33,000 nucleotides of DNA from CAYRAV01 sp964422365 (GTDB lineage: Bacteria; Bacillota; Clostridia; Lachnospirales; Lachnospiraceae). Positions 26,377 to 33,000 of this stretch are shown here, in pieces (position 1 is the first letter of the stretch; each line of letters begins with the position of its first letter). The position numbers were made by a program, and so were the translations under genes. The stretch lies in NCBI GenBank assembly GCA_964422365.1, contig CAYRAV010000031.1, forward strand, positions 1-33,000. The letters are read 5' to 3'. Under the pieces are notes generated by a model. The model worked only from the letters and a program-made list of their open reading frames with translations, ran no database searches and was not told where the DNA came from.

Positions 26377-26382
26377 TAACAT
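26365..26382 (+). promoter_or_regulatory. Predicted Rex operator over the butyrate promoter
   Basis: TTGTGATAAAATTAACAT matches 11 of the 14 defined positions of the Rex consensus TTGTTAA-N4-TTAACAA. It overlaps the -10 box, where a bound repressor would block transcription. Rex releases DNA when the NADH/NAD+ ratio rises and is known to control butyryl-CoA genes in clostridia. The rex gene is not in this window. Confidence 0.6.
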
Positions 26383-26392
26383 AGCGTGTGTA

Positions 26393-26461
26393 AAGGGATA
26401 TTTATTCCTTAAACATTACAATCCCTTAGCGGATATGAGACAAACGTATCTCGTTTGTTTT
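26393..26461 (+). promoter_or_regulatory. Structured 5' leader of thl, two hairpins
   Basis: Hairpin one pairs AAGGGAT (26393-26399) with ATCCCTT (26421-26427) around a 21-nt loop. Hairpin two pairs ACAAACG (26440-26446) with CGTTTGT (26452-26458) around TATCT and is followed by a short T-run. The second is terminator-like but weak. It may stabilise the mRNA or attenuate transcription. Confidence 0.45.
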
Positions 26462-26511
26462 AGGTTACAAACTATTCAAAATCTTAAGAAATGAAACGGA
26501 GGATATTTATT

Positions 26512-27693
26512 ATGTCTAAAAAAGTAGTTTTAGCAGGCGCTTGCCGTACTGCAATTGGTACTATGGGTGGAGCTTTAAGCACAGTCCCTGCAACTGACTT
26601 AGGAGCAATTGTTATTAAAGAAGCTTTAAAAAGAGCTAACGTTCCAGCTGAAAAAGTAGATCATGTATACATGGGCTGTGTAATTCAGGCTGGTCTTGGT
26701 CAGAATGTTGCCCGTCAGGCAAGTATCAAAGCAGGTTTACCAATTGAAACTCCTGCTGTTACAGCAAACGTTGTTTGTGGTTCTGGTCTTAACTGTGTAA
26801 ATATGGCAGCACAGATGATTATGGCTGGTGATGCAGATATTGTTGTTGCAGGTGGTATGGAAAATATGTCAAGTGCTCCATACGCTGCTATGCAGGGACG
26901 TTATGGATACAGAATGAACAATGCAACTTTAGTTGATACAATGGTGAATGATGCATTATGGGATGCATTCAATAACTACCACATGGGTATCACAGCAGAA
27001 AACGTTGCAGAACAATGGGGATTGACTCGCGAACAATTAGATGAATTTGCTGCATGGTCACAGCAGAAATGCGAAAAAGCTATGGCAGAAGGTAAATTCA
27101 AAGACGAAATCGTTCCTGTTGAAGTAAAAAAGAAAAAAGAAACAGTTATTGTTGATACAGATGAAGGTCCACGTCCTGGAACAACAAAAGAAAGCATTGC
27201 AAAATTACGTCCTGCATTCAAAAAAGATGGTATCGTAACTGCTGCTAATGCTTCAGGTATCAATGATGGTGCTGCTGCTATTGTTGTAATGAGCGAAGAA
27301 AAAGCAAAAGAATTAGGTGTAACTCCAATGGCTACATTCGTTGCCGGAGCACTTGGCGGTGTAGATCCTTCTATTATGGGTGTTGGTCCTGTTGCTTCTA
27401 CTAAAAAAGTATTAGAAAAAACAGGCATGAACATTAATGATTTTGATTTAATTGAATCAAATGAAGCTTTTGCTGCTCAGTCATTAGCTGTACAAAAAGA
27501 TTTAGGTTTCTCTAATGATGTATTAAATGTAAATGGTGGTGCTATTGCTCTTGGACATCCTGTTGGTGCTTCAGGATGCCGTATCCTTGTAACATTATTA
27601 CATGAAATGCAGAAACGTGATGCAAAAACTGGTTTAGCTACACTTTGCATCGGTGGTGGAATGGGATGCTCTACTATCGTTAAGAGAGATTAA
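26512..27693 (+). CDS. thl: Acetyl-CoA acetyltransferase (thiolase)
   Basis: First step of butyrate formation: two acetyl-CoA to acetoacetyl-CoA plus CoA. The 393 residues match biosynthetic thiolases: nucleophile C89 in VVCGSG, H349 in GHPVGASG and C379 in CIGGGMG. The start MSKKVVLAG at 26512 follows GGAGG by 8-9 nt; an ATG at 26491 would add seven residues without a site. It is the first gene of thl-crt-hbd-bcd-etfB-etfA. Codon use is more biased than in the minus-strand genes (repeated GCT, GGT and GTT), as expected of a highly expressed fermentation enzyme. Confidence 0.97.
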   Translation: MSKKVVLAGACRTAIGTMGGALSTVPATDLGAIVIKEALKRANVPAEKVDHVYMGCVIQAGLGQNVARQASIKAGLPIETPAVTANVVCGSGLNCVNMAAQMIMAGDADIVVAGGMENMSSAPYAAMQGRYGYRMNNATLVDTMVNDALWDAFNNYHMGITAENVAEQWGLTREQLDEFAAWSQQKCEKAMAEGKFKDEIVPVEVKKKKETVIVDTDEGPRPGTTKESIAKLRPAFKKDGIVTAANASGINDGAAAIVVMSEEKAKELGVTPMATFVAGALGGVDPSIMGVGPVASTKKVLEKTGMNINDFDLIESNEAFAAQSLAVQKDLGFSNDVLNVNGGAIALGHPVGASGCRILVTLLHEMQKRDAKTGLATLCIGGGMGCSTIVKRD

Positions 27694-27719
27694 TTTTATT
27701 TATATTGGAAGCAAGCCTT

Positions 27720-27767
27720 CAAGCACAAGCTTGCTTGTGTTTGCGCCATGCTCTAATTAGCATGGCG
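27720..27767 (+). repeat. Two tandem hairpins between thl and crt
   Basis: CAAGCACAAG pairs with CTTGTGTTTG (27734-27743, one G-T) around a 4-nt loop. It abuts a second stem, CGCCATGCT/AGCATGGCG (27744-27767), with a 6-nt loop. No T-run follows, so transcription should continue. They may protect or delimit the thl mRNA 3' end and so set relative expression. Confidence 0.7.
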
Positions 27768-27837
27768 TACTACTATTATATTAGTTTTATTATGCAGTAG
27801 ATTTTCAAAAATACATACTTAGAAAGGAATTATGAAG

Positions 27838-28629
27838 ATGGAATTTATTACTTATGAGCAAAAAGAATTTGTAGGGATTATTACAATTAATCGTCCAAAG
27901 GCTTTAAATGCTTTAAACAGTACTGTATTGGATGAATTAAATGCAACTCTTGATTCTGTTGATATTAACACAACAAGATGTTTAATTCTTACAGGTGCAG
28001 GAGACAAATCTTTTGTTGCAGGTGCTGATATTGGAGAAATGAGCACATTAACAAAAGCAGAAGGAGAGGCATTTGGTAAAAAGGGTAATGATGTATTCCG
28101 CAAATTGGAAACGTTCCCTATCCCTGTTATTGCAGCTATTAATGGTTTTGCATTAGGCGGCGGATGTGAGATTTCCTTAAGTTGTGACATTAGAATTTGT
28201 TCAGACAATGCTGTATTTGGACAACCGGAAGTTGGTCTTGGTATTACACCTGGTTTTGGCGGCACACAAAGACTTGCAAGAGCAATTGGTGTAGGTATGG
28301 CAAAACAGATGATTTATACAGCAAGAAATATCAAAGCTGATGAAGCTTACAGAATTGGTCTTGTAAATGCTGTATACACGCAGGAAGAATTAATGCCTGC
28401 TGCTGAAAAACTTGCTGCTTCTATTGCTAAAAATGCTCCAATTGCAGTCCGCAATTGTAAAAAAGCAATCAATGATGGTTTACAGGTTGATATGGATCAG
28501 GCAATTGTAATTGAAGAAAAGTTATTTGGTGACTGCTTTGAAACAGAAGATCAAAAGGCTGGCATGGGTAACTTCCTTGAAAAAGATAAAGAAAAGAAAC
28601 TAAAAGTGGTTCCTTTCCAAAATAAATAA
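27838..28629 (+). CDS. crt: 3-hydroxybutyryl-CoA dehydratase (crotonase)
   Basis: Removes water from 3-hydroxybutyryl-CoA to give crotonyl-CoA. The 263-residue protein has the enoyl-CoA hydratase signatures: oxyanion-hole segment FVAGADIGEM, the block FALGGGCEISLSCDIRI with its glutamate, and FGQPEVGLGITPGFGGTQRL with the second catalytic glutamate. Two in-frame ATGs compete. The one at 27838 is preferred because AAAGGA lies 9 nt before it but only 3 nt before the ATG at 27832. The annotated start may differ by two codons. It lies 144 bp after thl, across the tandem hairpins. Confidence 0.96.
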   Translation: MEFITYEQKEFVGIITINRPKALNALNSTVLDELNATLDSVDINTTRCLILTGAGDKSFVAGADIGEMSTLTKAEGEAFGKKGNDVFRKLETFPIPVIAAINGFALGGGCEISLSCDIRICSDNAVFGQPEVGLGITPGFGGTQRLARAIGVGMAKQMIYTARNIKADEAYRIGLVNAVYTQEELMPAAEKLAASIAKNAPIAVRNCKKAINDGLQVDMDQAIVIEEKLFGDCFETEDQKAGMGNFLEKDKEKKLKVVPFQNK

Positions 28630-28708
28630 TTTAGGGTTTAACTGAATTTTCAGTTACTATATAATAAGCCATATTATGGCAAATAAATTAATTTTAGGAG
28701 GATTTAAA

Positions 28709-29548
28709 ATGAAAGTAGGTATTATTGGTGCAGGTACTATGGGTTCTGGTATTGCTCAGGCATTCGCTCAGACAGAAGGATATGAAGTATGCTTATGTGA
28801 TATCAATAATGAATTTGCTGCAAATGGAAAAAATAAAATTGCAAAAGGATTTGAAAAAAGAATTGCAAAAGGAAAAATGGAACAATCTGCTGCAGATGCT
28901 ATCCTTGCAAAAATCACAACTGGTACAAAAGAAATCTGTACAGACTGTGATTTAGTAGTAGAAGCTGCTCTCGAAGTAATGGATGTGAAAAAACAGACAT
29001 TCAAAGAGTTACAGGATATCTGTAAAAAAGATTGTATGTTTGCCACTAACACTTCTTCACTTTCTATTACTGAAATTGGTGCTGGTTTAGACAGACCTGT
29101 AATTGGTATGCATTTCTTCAACCCAGCTCCTGTTATGAAACTTGTTGAAGTTATCGCTGGTGAAAACACACCTGATGATATGGTTGAAAAAATCATTAAA
29201 ATTTCTGAAGAAATTGGAAAAACTCCAGTTAAAGTAAACGAAGCTGCTGGTTTTGTTGTAAATAGAATTTTAATTCCAATGATTAATGAAGCTGTTGGAA
29301 TCTATGCAGACGGTGTAGCTTCTGTTGAAGGTATCGATACAGCTATGAAACTTGGTGCCAATCATCCGATGGGACCTTTGGCTTTAGGTGATTTAGTTGG
29401 TCTTGATATCTGTTTGGCTATTATGGAAGTTCTTTATTCTGAAACAGGTGATCCTAAATACCGTCCACACCCATTGTTAAGAAAAATGGTACGTGCTGGT
29501 AAACTAGGTATGAAGACTGGTAAAGGCTTCTACGATTACAGCAAATAA
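28709..29548 (+). CDS. hbd: 3-hydroxybutyryl-CoA dehydrogenase
   Basis: Reduces acetoacetyl-CoA to (S)-3-hydroxybutyryl-CoA, oxidising NADH or NADPH. The 279 residues show the N-terminal Rossmann motif GIIGAGTMGSGIAQAF, the catalytic region IGMHFFNPAPVMKLVEV with its histidine, and GFVVNRILIPMINEAV of the C-terminal helical domain. AGGAGG lies 7 nt before the ATG at 28709; a longer frame from 28676 would put that site inside the gene. It is third in the operon, about 80 bp after crt. The product feeds Crt. Confidence 0.97.
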   Translation: MKVGIIGAGTMGSGIAQAFAQTEGYEVCLCDINNEFAANGKNKIAKGFEKRIAKGKMEQSAADAILAKITTGTKEICTDCDLVVEAALEVMDVKKQTFKELQDICKKDCMFATNTSSLSITEIGAGLDRPVIGMHFFNPAPVMKLVEVIAGENTPDDMVEKIIKISEEIGKTPVKVNEAAGFVVNRILIPMINEAVGIYADGVASVEGIDTAMKLGANHPMGPLALGDLVGLDICLAIMEVLYSETGDPKYRPHPLLRKMVRAGKLGMKTGKGFYDYSK

Positions 29549-29570
29549 TACATTGTGTTAAATTTAGAAT

Positions 29571-29603
29571 AAGTAGAAATAGTATACTACTACTATTCTA
29601 CTT
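29571..29603 (+). repeat. Intercistronic hairpin between hbd and bcd
   Basis: AAGTAGA-A-ATAGTA pairs with TACTATTCTACTT with a one-base bulge and a 6-nt loop, without a T-run. It may mark a processing or stability element. Confidence 0.55.
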
Positions 29604-29668
29604 ACTCTAGTATATTATATTAAATTATGGACATGAATACGTCCAAATAAAATATGGAGGAATTGGAA

Positions 29669-30838
29669 ATGGATTTTTCTTTAAGTAAAAAACATGAAAT
29701 GGCAAGAAATCTGTTCAAAGAATTTGCCGAAACAGAAGTAAAACCTTTCGCTCAGGAAACTGACGAAACAGAACATTTCCCTACCGAAATCGTTAAAAAA
29801 ATGCAAAAATACGGTTTTATGGGAATTCCAGTAGAAAAAGAGTATGGCGGACAAGGCTGTGATGCTTTAACATACACTATGTGTGTAGAAGAACTTTCTA
29901 AAGTTTGTGGTACAACAGGTGTTATTGTTTCTGCTCATACTTCTCTATGTGCTGACCCTATTCAGACATATGGTACACCAGAACAGAAAGAAAAATTCTT
30001 AGTACCATTGGCAAAAGGTGAAAAATTAGGTGCTTTTGGTTTAACAGAGCCAGGTGCTGGTACAGATGCACAAGGTGTTCAGACAAAAGCTGTTTTAGAT
30101 GGTGATGAATGGGTATTAAATGGTTCTAAATGCTTTATCACAAATGGTAAAGAAGCTGATATTTATATCATCATTGCTTATACAGATATCGTAGAAGACA
30201 AACGTGGAAGAAAACAGAAAAAATTCTCTGCATTTATCGTAGAAAAAGATACTCCTGGATTTACTTTTGGAACAAAAGAAAAGAAAATGGGTATCCGTGG
30301 TTCAGCTACATATGAGTTAATCTTCCAGGACTGCCGTATTCCTGCTGGCAACTTATTGGGTCAGCGTGGCAAAGGTTTCCCAATTGCTATGCATACTCTT
30401 GATGGTGGACGTATTGGTATCGCTGCTCAGGCACTTGGTATTGCAGAAGGTGCATTAGAAAGAACAATTGAATATACAAAAGAAAGAAAACAGTTCGGCC
30501 GTTCTATTGCACAACAGCAGAATACACAGTTCCAGCTTGCTGATATGGCCACAAAAGTGGAAGCTGCTAAAATGTTAGTTTACAAAGCTGCGATGAAAAA
30601 AGCTGAGTACATGAAAGATCACAAAACTTCCTACTCTGTTGAAGCCGCAATGGCAAAATTATTTGCTGCTGAAACTGCTATGGAAGTTACTACCAAAGCA
30701 GTTCAACTATTCGGTGGATATGGATACATCAGAGAATATGATGTTGAACGTATGATGCGTGATGCTAAGATTACAGAAATCTACGAAGGAACTTCAGAAG
30801 TTCAACGTATGGTTATTTCTGGAAGTTTATTAAAATAA
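29669..30838 (+). CDS. bcd: Butyryl-CoA dehydrogenase
   Basis: FAD enzyme that reduces crotonyl-CoA to butyryl-CoA. With EtfAB it is expected to bifurcate electrons from NADH to crotonyl-CoA and ferredoxin. The 389-residue protein has the acyl-CoA dehydrogenase landmarks GAFGLTEPGAGTDA, the central KMGIRGSATYELIF, the flavin region RKQFGRSIAQQQ, and the catalytic glutamate in IYEGTSEVQRMV near the C-terminus. The start at 29669 follows GGAGG by 8 nt; the ATG at 29654 is too close to that site. It stands directly before the Etf genes, as in bifurcating complexes. Confidence 0.97.
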   Translation: MDFSLSKKHEMARNLFKEFAETEVKPFAQETDETEHFPTEIVKKMQKYGFMGIPVEKEYGGQGCDALTYTMCVEELSKVCGTTGVIVSAHTSLCADPIQTYGTPEQKEKFLVPLAKGEKLGAFGLTEPGAGTDAQGVQTKAVLDGDEWVLNGSKCFITNGKEADIYIIIAYTDIVEDKRGRKQKKFSAFIVEKDTPGFTFGTKEKKMGIRGSATYELIFQDCRIPAGNLLGQRGKGFPIAMHTLDGGRIGIAAQALGIAEGALERTIEYTKERKQFGRSIAQQQNTQFQLADMATKVEAAKMLVYKAAMKKAEYMKDHKTSYSVEAAMAKLFAAETAMEVTTKAVQLFGGYGYIREYDVERMMRDAKITEIYEGTSEVQRMVISGSLLK

Positions 30839-30863
30839 TAAAAAAAGTTAGGAGTGAAATACC

Positions 30864-31649
30864 GTGAAAATCGTTGTATGTATTAAACAGGTTCCAGATA
30901 CAAAAGGCGGAGTAAAATTTAATCCGGACGGTACTTTGGATAGAGGTGCAATGCTTACTATTATGAATCCGGATGATAAAGCCGGTTTGGAAGCAGCACT
31001 TAGATTAAAAGATCAATATGGAGCAGAAGTTACTGTTCTTACAATGGGTCTTCCAAAAGCAGAAGAAGTTCTTCGTGAAGCTATGGCTATGGGTGCTGAT
31101 AAAGGTATCCTTGTAACAGATAGAGTTTTAGGTGGTGCCGATACTTGGGCTACTTCTACTACTATTGCTGGTGCTTTAAGAAATATTGAGTATGATTTAA
31201 TTATTACAGGACGTCAGGCTATCGATGGTGATACTGCTCAAGTAGGACCACAGATTTCTGAACATCTTAATATTCCTGTAATCTCATATGCTCAGGATAT
31301 CAAAATTGATGGAGATTATGTCATTGTTCAACGTCAGTTTGAAGACAGATATCATGAATTAAAAGCTAAAATGCCATGTTTGGTTACAGCTCTTTCAGAG
31401 TTAAATGTTCCTCGTTATATGACACCAGGCGGAATTTTTGACGCTTATGATACTGAAATTACCGTATGGGGAAGAAATGATCTTAAAGATGTTGATGATT
31501 CAAATCTTGGATTAAAAGGTTCTCCTACTAAGATTGCAAAAGCTTCTGATAAAGTTAGAAAAGGTGCTGGTGAAAAAGTTGCTTTCGAAGATCCTGCAGA
31601 AGCAGTAAAATATCTTATGGGTAAATTAGAAGAGAAACATGTAATTTAA
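30864..31649 (+). CDS. etfB: Electron transfer flavoprotein, beta subunit
   Basis: Partner of EtfA and Bcd; in bifurcating complexes it carries the FAD that accepts a hydride from NADH. The 261 residues begin MKIVVCIKQVPDT and include DKAGLEAALRLKDQYGAEVTVLTMG and TGRQAIDGDTAQVGPQ, both hallmarks of EtfB. It starts at a GTG with AGGAGTG 7 nt upstream, 25 bp after bcd. The order bcd-etfB-etfA is conserved in butyrate producers. Confidence 0.97.
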   Translation: MKIVVCIKQVPDTKGGVKFNPDGTLDRGAMLTIMNPDDKAGLEAALRLKDQYGAEVTVLTMGLPKAEEVLREAMAMGADKGILVTDRVLGGADTWATSTTIAGALRNIEYDLIITGRQAIDGDTAQVGPQISEHLNIPVISYAQDIKIDGDYVIVQRQFEDRYHELKAKMPCLVTALSELNVPRYMTPGGIFDAYDTEITVWGRNDLKDVDDSNLGLKGSPTKIAKASDKVRKGAGEKVAFEDPAEAVKYLMGKLEEKHVI

Positions 31650-31675
31650 AAATATAAGGAAGAGTGGTGACAAGA

Positions 31676-32719
31676 ATGAATTTAGAAGAATATAAAGGCG
31701 TATATGTCTTTGCTCAACAAGTTGATAATGAAATTAGCGGAATCGCATTCGAGTTACTTGGAAAAGCAAAAGACCTTGCAAGCGATTTAAATACAGATGT
31801 AACAGCAGTCTTAATTGGTTCTGGCATAAAAGGTTTAGCTGATCAATTAGCAGAATATGGTGCTGATAAGGTTATTGTTGTAGATGATCCTGAATTAAAA
31901 GAATACAGAACAGAGCCATATACACATGCGTTAGCTTCTGTTATTAACGAATATAAACCTGAAATTATGTTAGTTGGTGCTACTGCTATTGGTAGGGACT
32001 TAGGGCCTAGAGTTTCTGCCAGAGTTCAGACTGGTCTGACAGCTGACTGTACTGTACTTGAAATTGGTGATTTTCCAATCAATCCAATTCCAAACCAAGA
32101 ACAAAAACACAATCAATTACTTATGACTCGTCCTGCATTTGGCGGTAATACAATCGCTACTATTGCCTGCCCTGATAACCGTCCACAGATGGCTACTGTA
32201 CGTGCAGGTGTTATGCAGAAAATCACACCTATCAAGGGTGCAAAAGCTGAGGTAATTGAATTCAATCCAGGATTTACTCCTGATGATAAGTATGTTGAAA
32301 TCCTTAACATCGTAAAAGAAGTAACTGACACTGTTGATATTATGGAAGCTAAGATTTTAGTATCCGGTGGACGTGGTGTTGGAAGTGCTGAAAACTTCAA
32401 GTTATTGGACGATTTAGCTGAAGTTGTTGGCGGAACTGTAAGCTGTTCCCGTGCGGTTGTAGATAATGGTTGGAAATCCAAAGAATTGCAAGTTGGACAA
32501 ACAGGAAAAACCGTACGTCCTCAGGTATACTTCGCAATTGGTATCTCTGGTGCTATCCAGCATACAGCAGGTATGGAAGAGGCTGACATTATCATCGCTA
32601 TTAATAAAGATGAAACAGCTCCAATCTTCGATGTTGCGGATTACGGCATTGTTGGCGATTTAAATAAGATTGTTCCTATGTTGACAGAACAATTAAAAGC
32701 CGCTGCTGCAAATAAATAG
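31676..32719 (+). CDS. etfA: Electron transfer flavoprotein, alpha subunit
   Basis: Second subunit of the Etf, carrying the FAD that shuttles electrons to Bcd. The 347 residues start MNLEEYKGVYVFAQQ. The C-terminal FAD domain shows SGGRGVGSAENFKLLDDLA, VGQTGKTVRPQVYFAIGISGAIQH and INKDETAPIFDVADYGIVGDL. The ATG at 31676 is chosen to fit the family N-terminus. Two in-frame GTG codons at 31664 and 31667 sit closer to AAGGAAG and are possible, so the start is uncertain by three or four codons. It is the last gene of the operon. Confidence 0.96.
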   Translation: MNLEEYKGVYVFAQQVDNEISGIAFELLGKAKDLASDLNTDVTAVLIGSGIKGLADQLAEYGADKVIVVDDPELKEYRTEPYTHALASVINEYKPEIMLVGATAIGRDLGPRVSARVQTGLTADCTVLEIGDFPINPIPNQEQKHNQLLMTRPAFGGNTIATIACPDNRPQMATVRAGVMQKITPIKGAKAEVIEFNPGFTPDDKYVEILNIVKEVTDTVDIMEAKILVSGGRGVGSAENFKLLDDLAEVVGGTVSCSRAVVDNGWKSKELQVGQTGKTVRPQVYFAIGISGAIQHTAGMEEADIIIAINKDETAPIFDVADYGIVGDLNKIVPMLTEQLKAAAANK

Positions 32720-32884
32720 TTCGTGTATTTATATATCCTTTCTAGTAAAATCTTATAACAGATTTTTAGCAATAGAATTAGATACTATTCTTTATTTTAT
32801 TCTATTGTTATTCTAGCTTAATATCATTGCTTCACTATCCGGAAATGGAGTAATTATATTATCTTAATAAATAATCATTCATTT

Positions 32885-32923
32885 AGAAGTATCATAACTG
32901 ACTGATTTTGTTATGATACTTCT
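32885..32923 (+). terminator. Terminator of the butyrate operon
   Basis: AGAAGTATCATAAC pairs perfectly with GTTATGATACTTCT (14 bp, 11-nt loop), followed by ACTCTTTTGT. It lies about 165 bp after etfA. Two weaker hairpins lie between, at about 32747-32768 (AAAATC/GATTTT) and 32770-32807 (CAATAGAAT/ATTCTATTG). No gene is seen in 32720-33000. Confidence 0.75.
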
Positions 32924-33000
32924 ACTCTTTTGTATATCAATAAACATCTCTTTTTACTGTTTTGTGTATAATTTAATTATTTGAAACGTTCTATTTCCCT

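Noticed and set aside
26976..27434. Minus-strand ORF within thl
   Set aside because: It is an antisense frame produced by biased codon use in a highly expressed gene.

Overview
This 33-kb window comes from a low-GC Firmicute, most likely a butyrate-producing member of the Lachnospiraceae. The reasons are the AT-rich sequence, the strong AGGAGG-type ribosome binding sites, the single-chain PurL, and a butyryl-CoA operon in the order thl-crt-hbd-bcd-etfB-etfA. That order is inferred from family knowledge to fit this group better than the classic Clostridium order crt-bcd-etfB-etfA-hbd. No species call is made.

Left end (1-8.1 kb): a type III-A (Csm) CRISPR system on the minus strand, cas6-cas10-csm2-csm3-csm4-csm5, followed by a leader and a CRISPR array of 23 repeats that runs off the left edge. 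Array and genes are transcribed in the same direction. Cas10 keeps both its HD nuclease and GGDD cyclase motifs, and Csm3 keeps its RNase aspartate. No csm6 and no cas1/cas2 lie in the window. Two spacers can be read as protein-coding or gene-start sequence on the strand opposite the crRNA, so these crRNAs would pair with mRNA, as type III immunity requires. An 18-codon ORF with a very strong ribosome binding site overlaps the cas promoter.

8.3-11.8 kb: a minus-strand module of response regulator, ABC ATPase, ABC-2 permease and a histidine kinase with a single membrane helix. It resembles peptide-antibiotic sensing and resistance loci.

12-20 kb: tRNA-Gly(GCC), purL, a membrane-anchored PrsA/SurA-like foldase, and a translationally coupled pair of AstE/AspA-type zinc hydrolases, one of which has lost most catalytic residues. 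The pair has a clear promoter and a structured 5' leader. tRNA-Leu(CAG) follows. Two diverged copies of an uncharacterised dispersed repeat lie in opposite orientation at about 12.4 and 19.7 kb.

20-26.3 kb: a PAS-GGDEF-GAF-GGDEF-EAL cyclic-di-GMP protein, the ribosome-splitting GTPase HflX, and a TPR lipoprotein, all minus strand.

26.3-32.9 kb: the plus-strand butyrate operon, which converts two acetyl-CoA to butyryl-CoA with electron bifurcation at Bcd-EtfAB. Its strong promoter overlaps a near-consensus Rex (NADH-sensing repressor) operator. A structured leader and several intercistronic hairpins punctuate the transcript, and a hairpin terminator lies after etfA.
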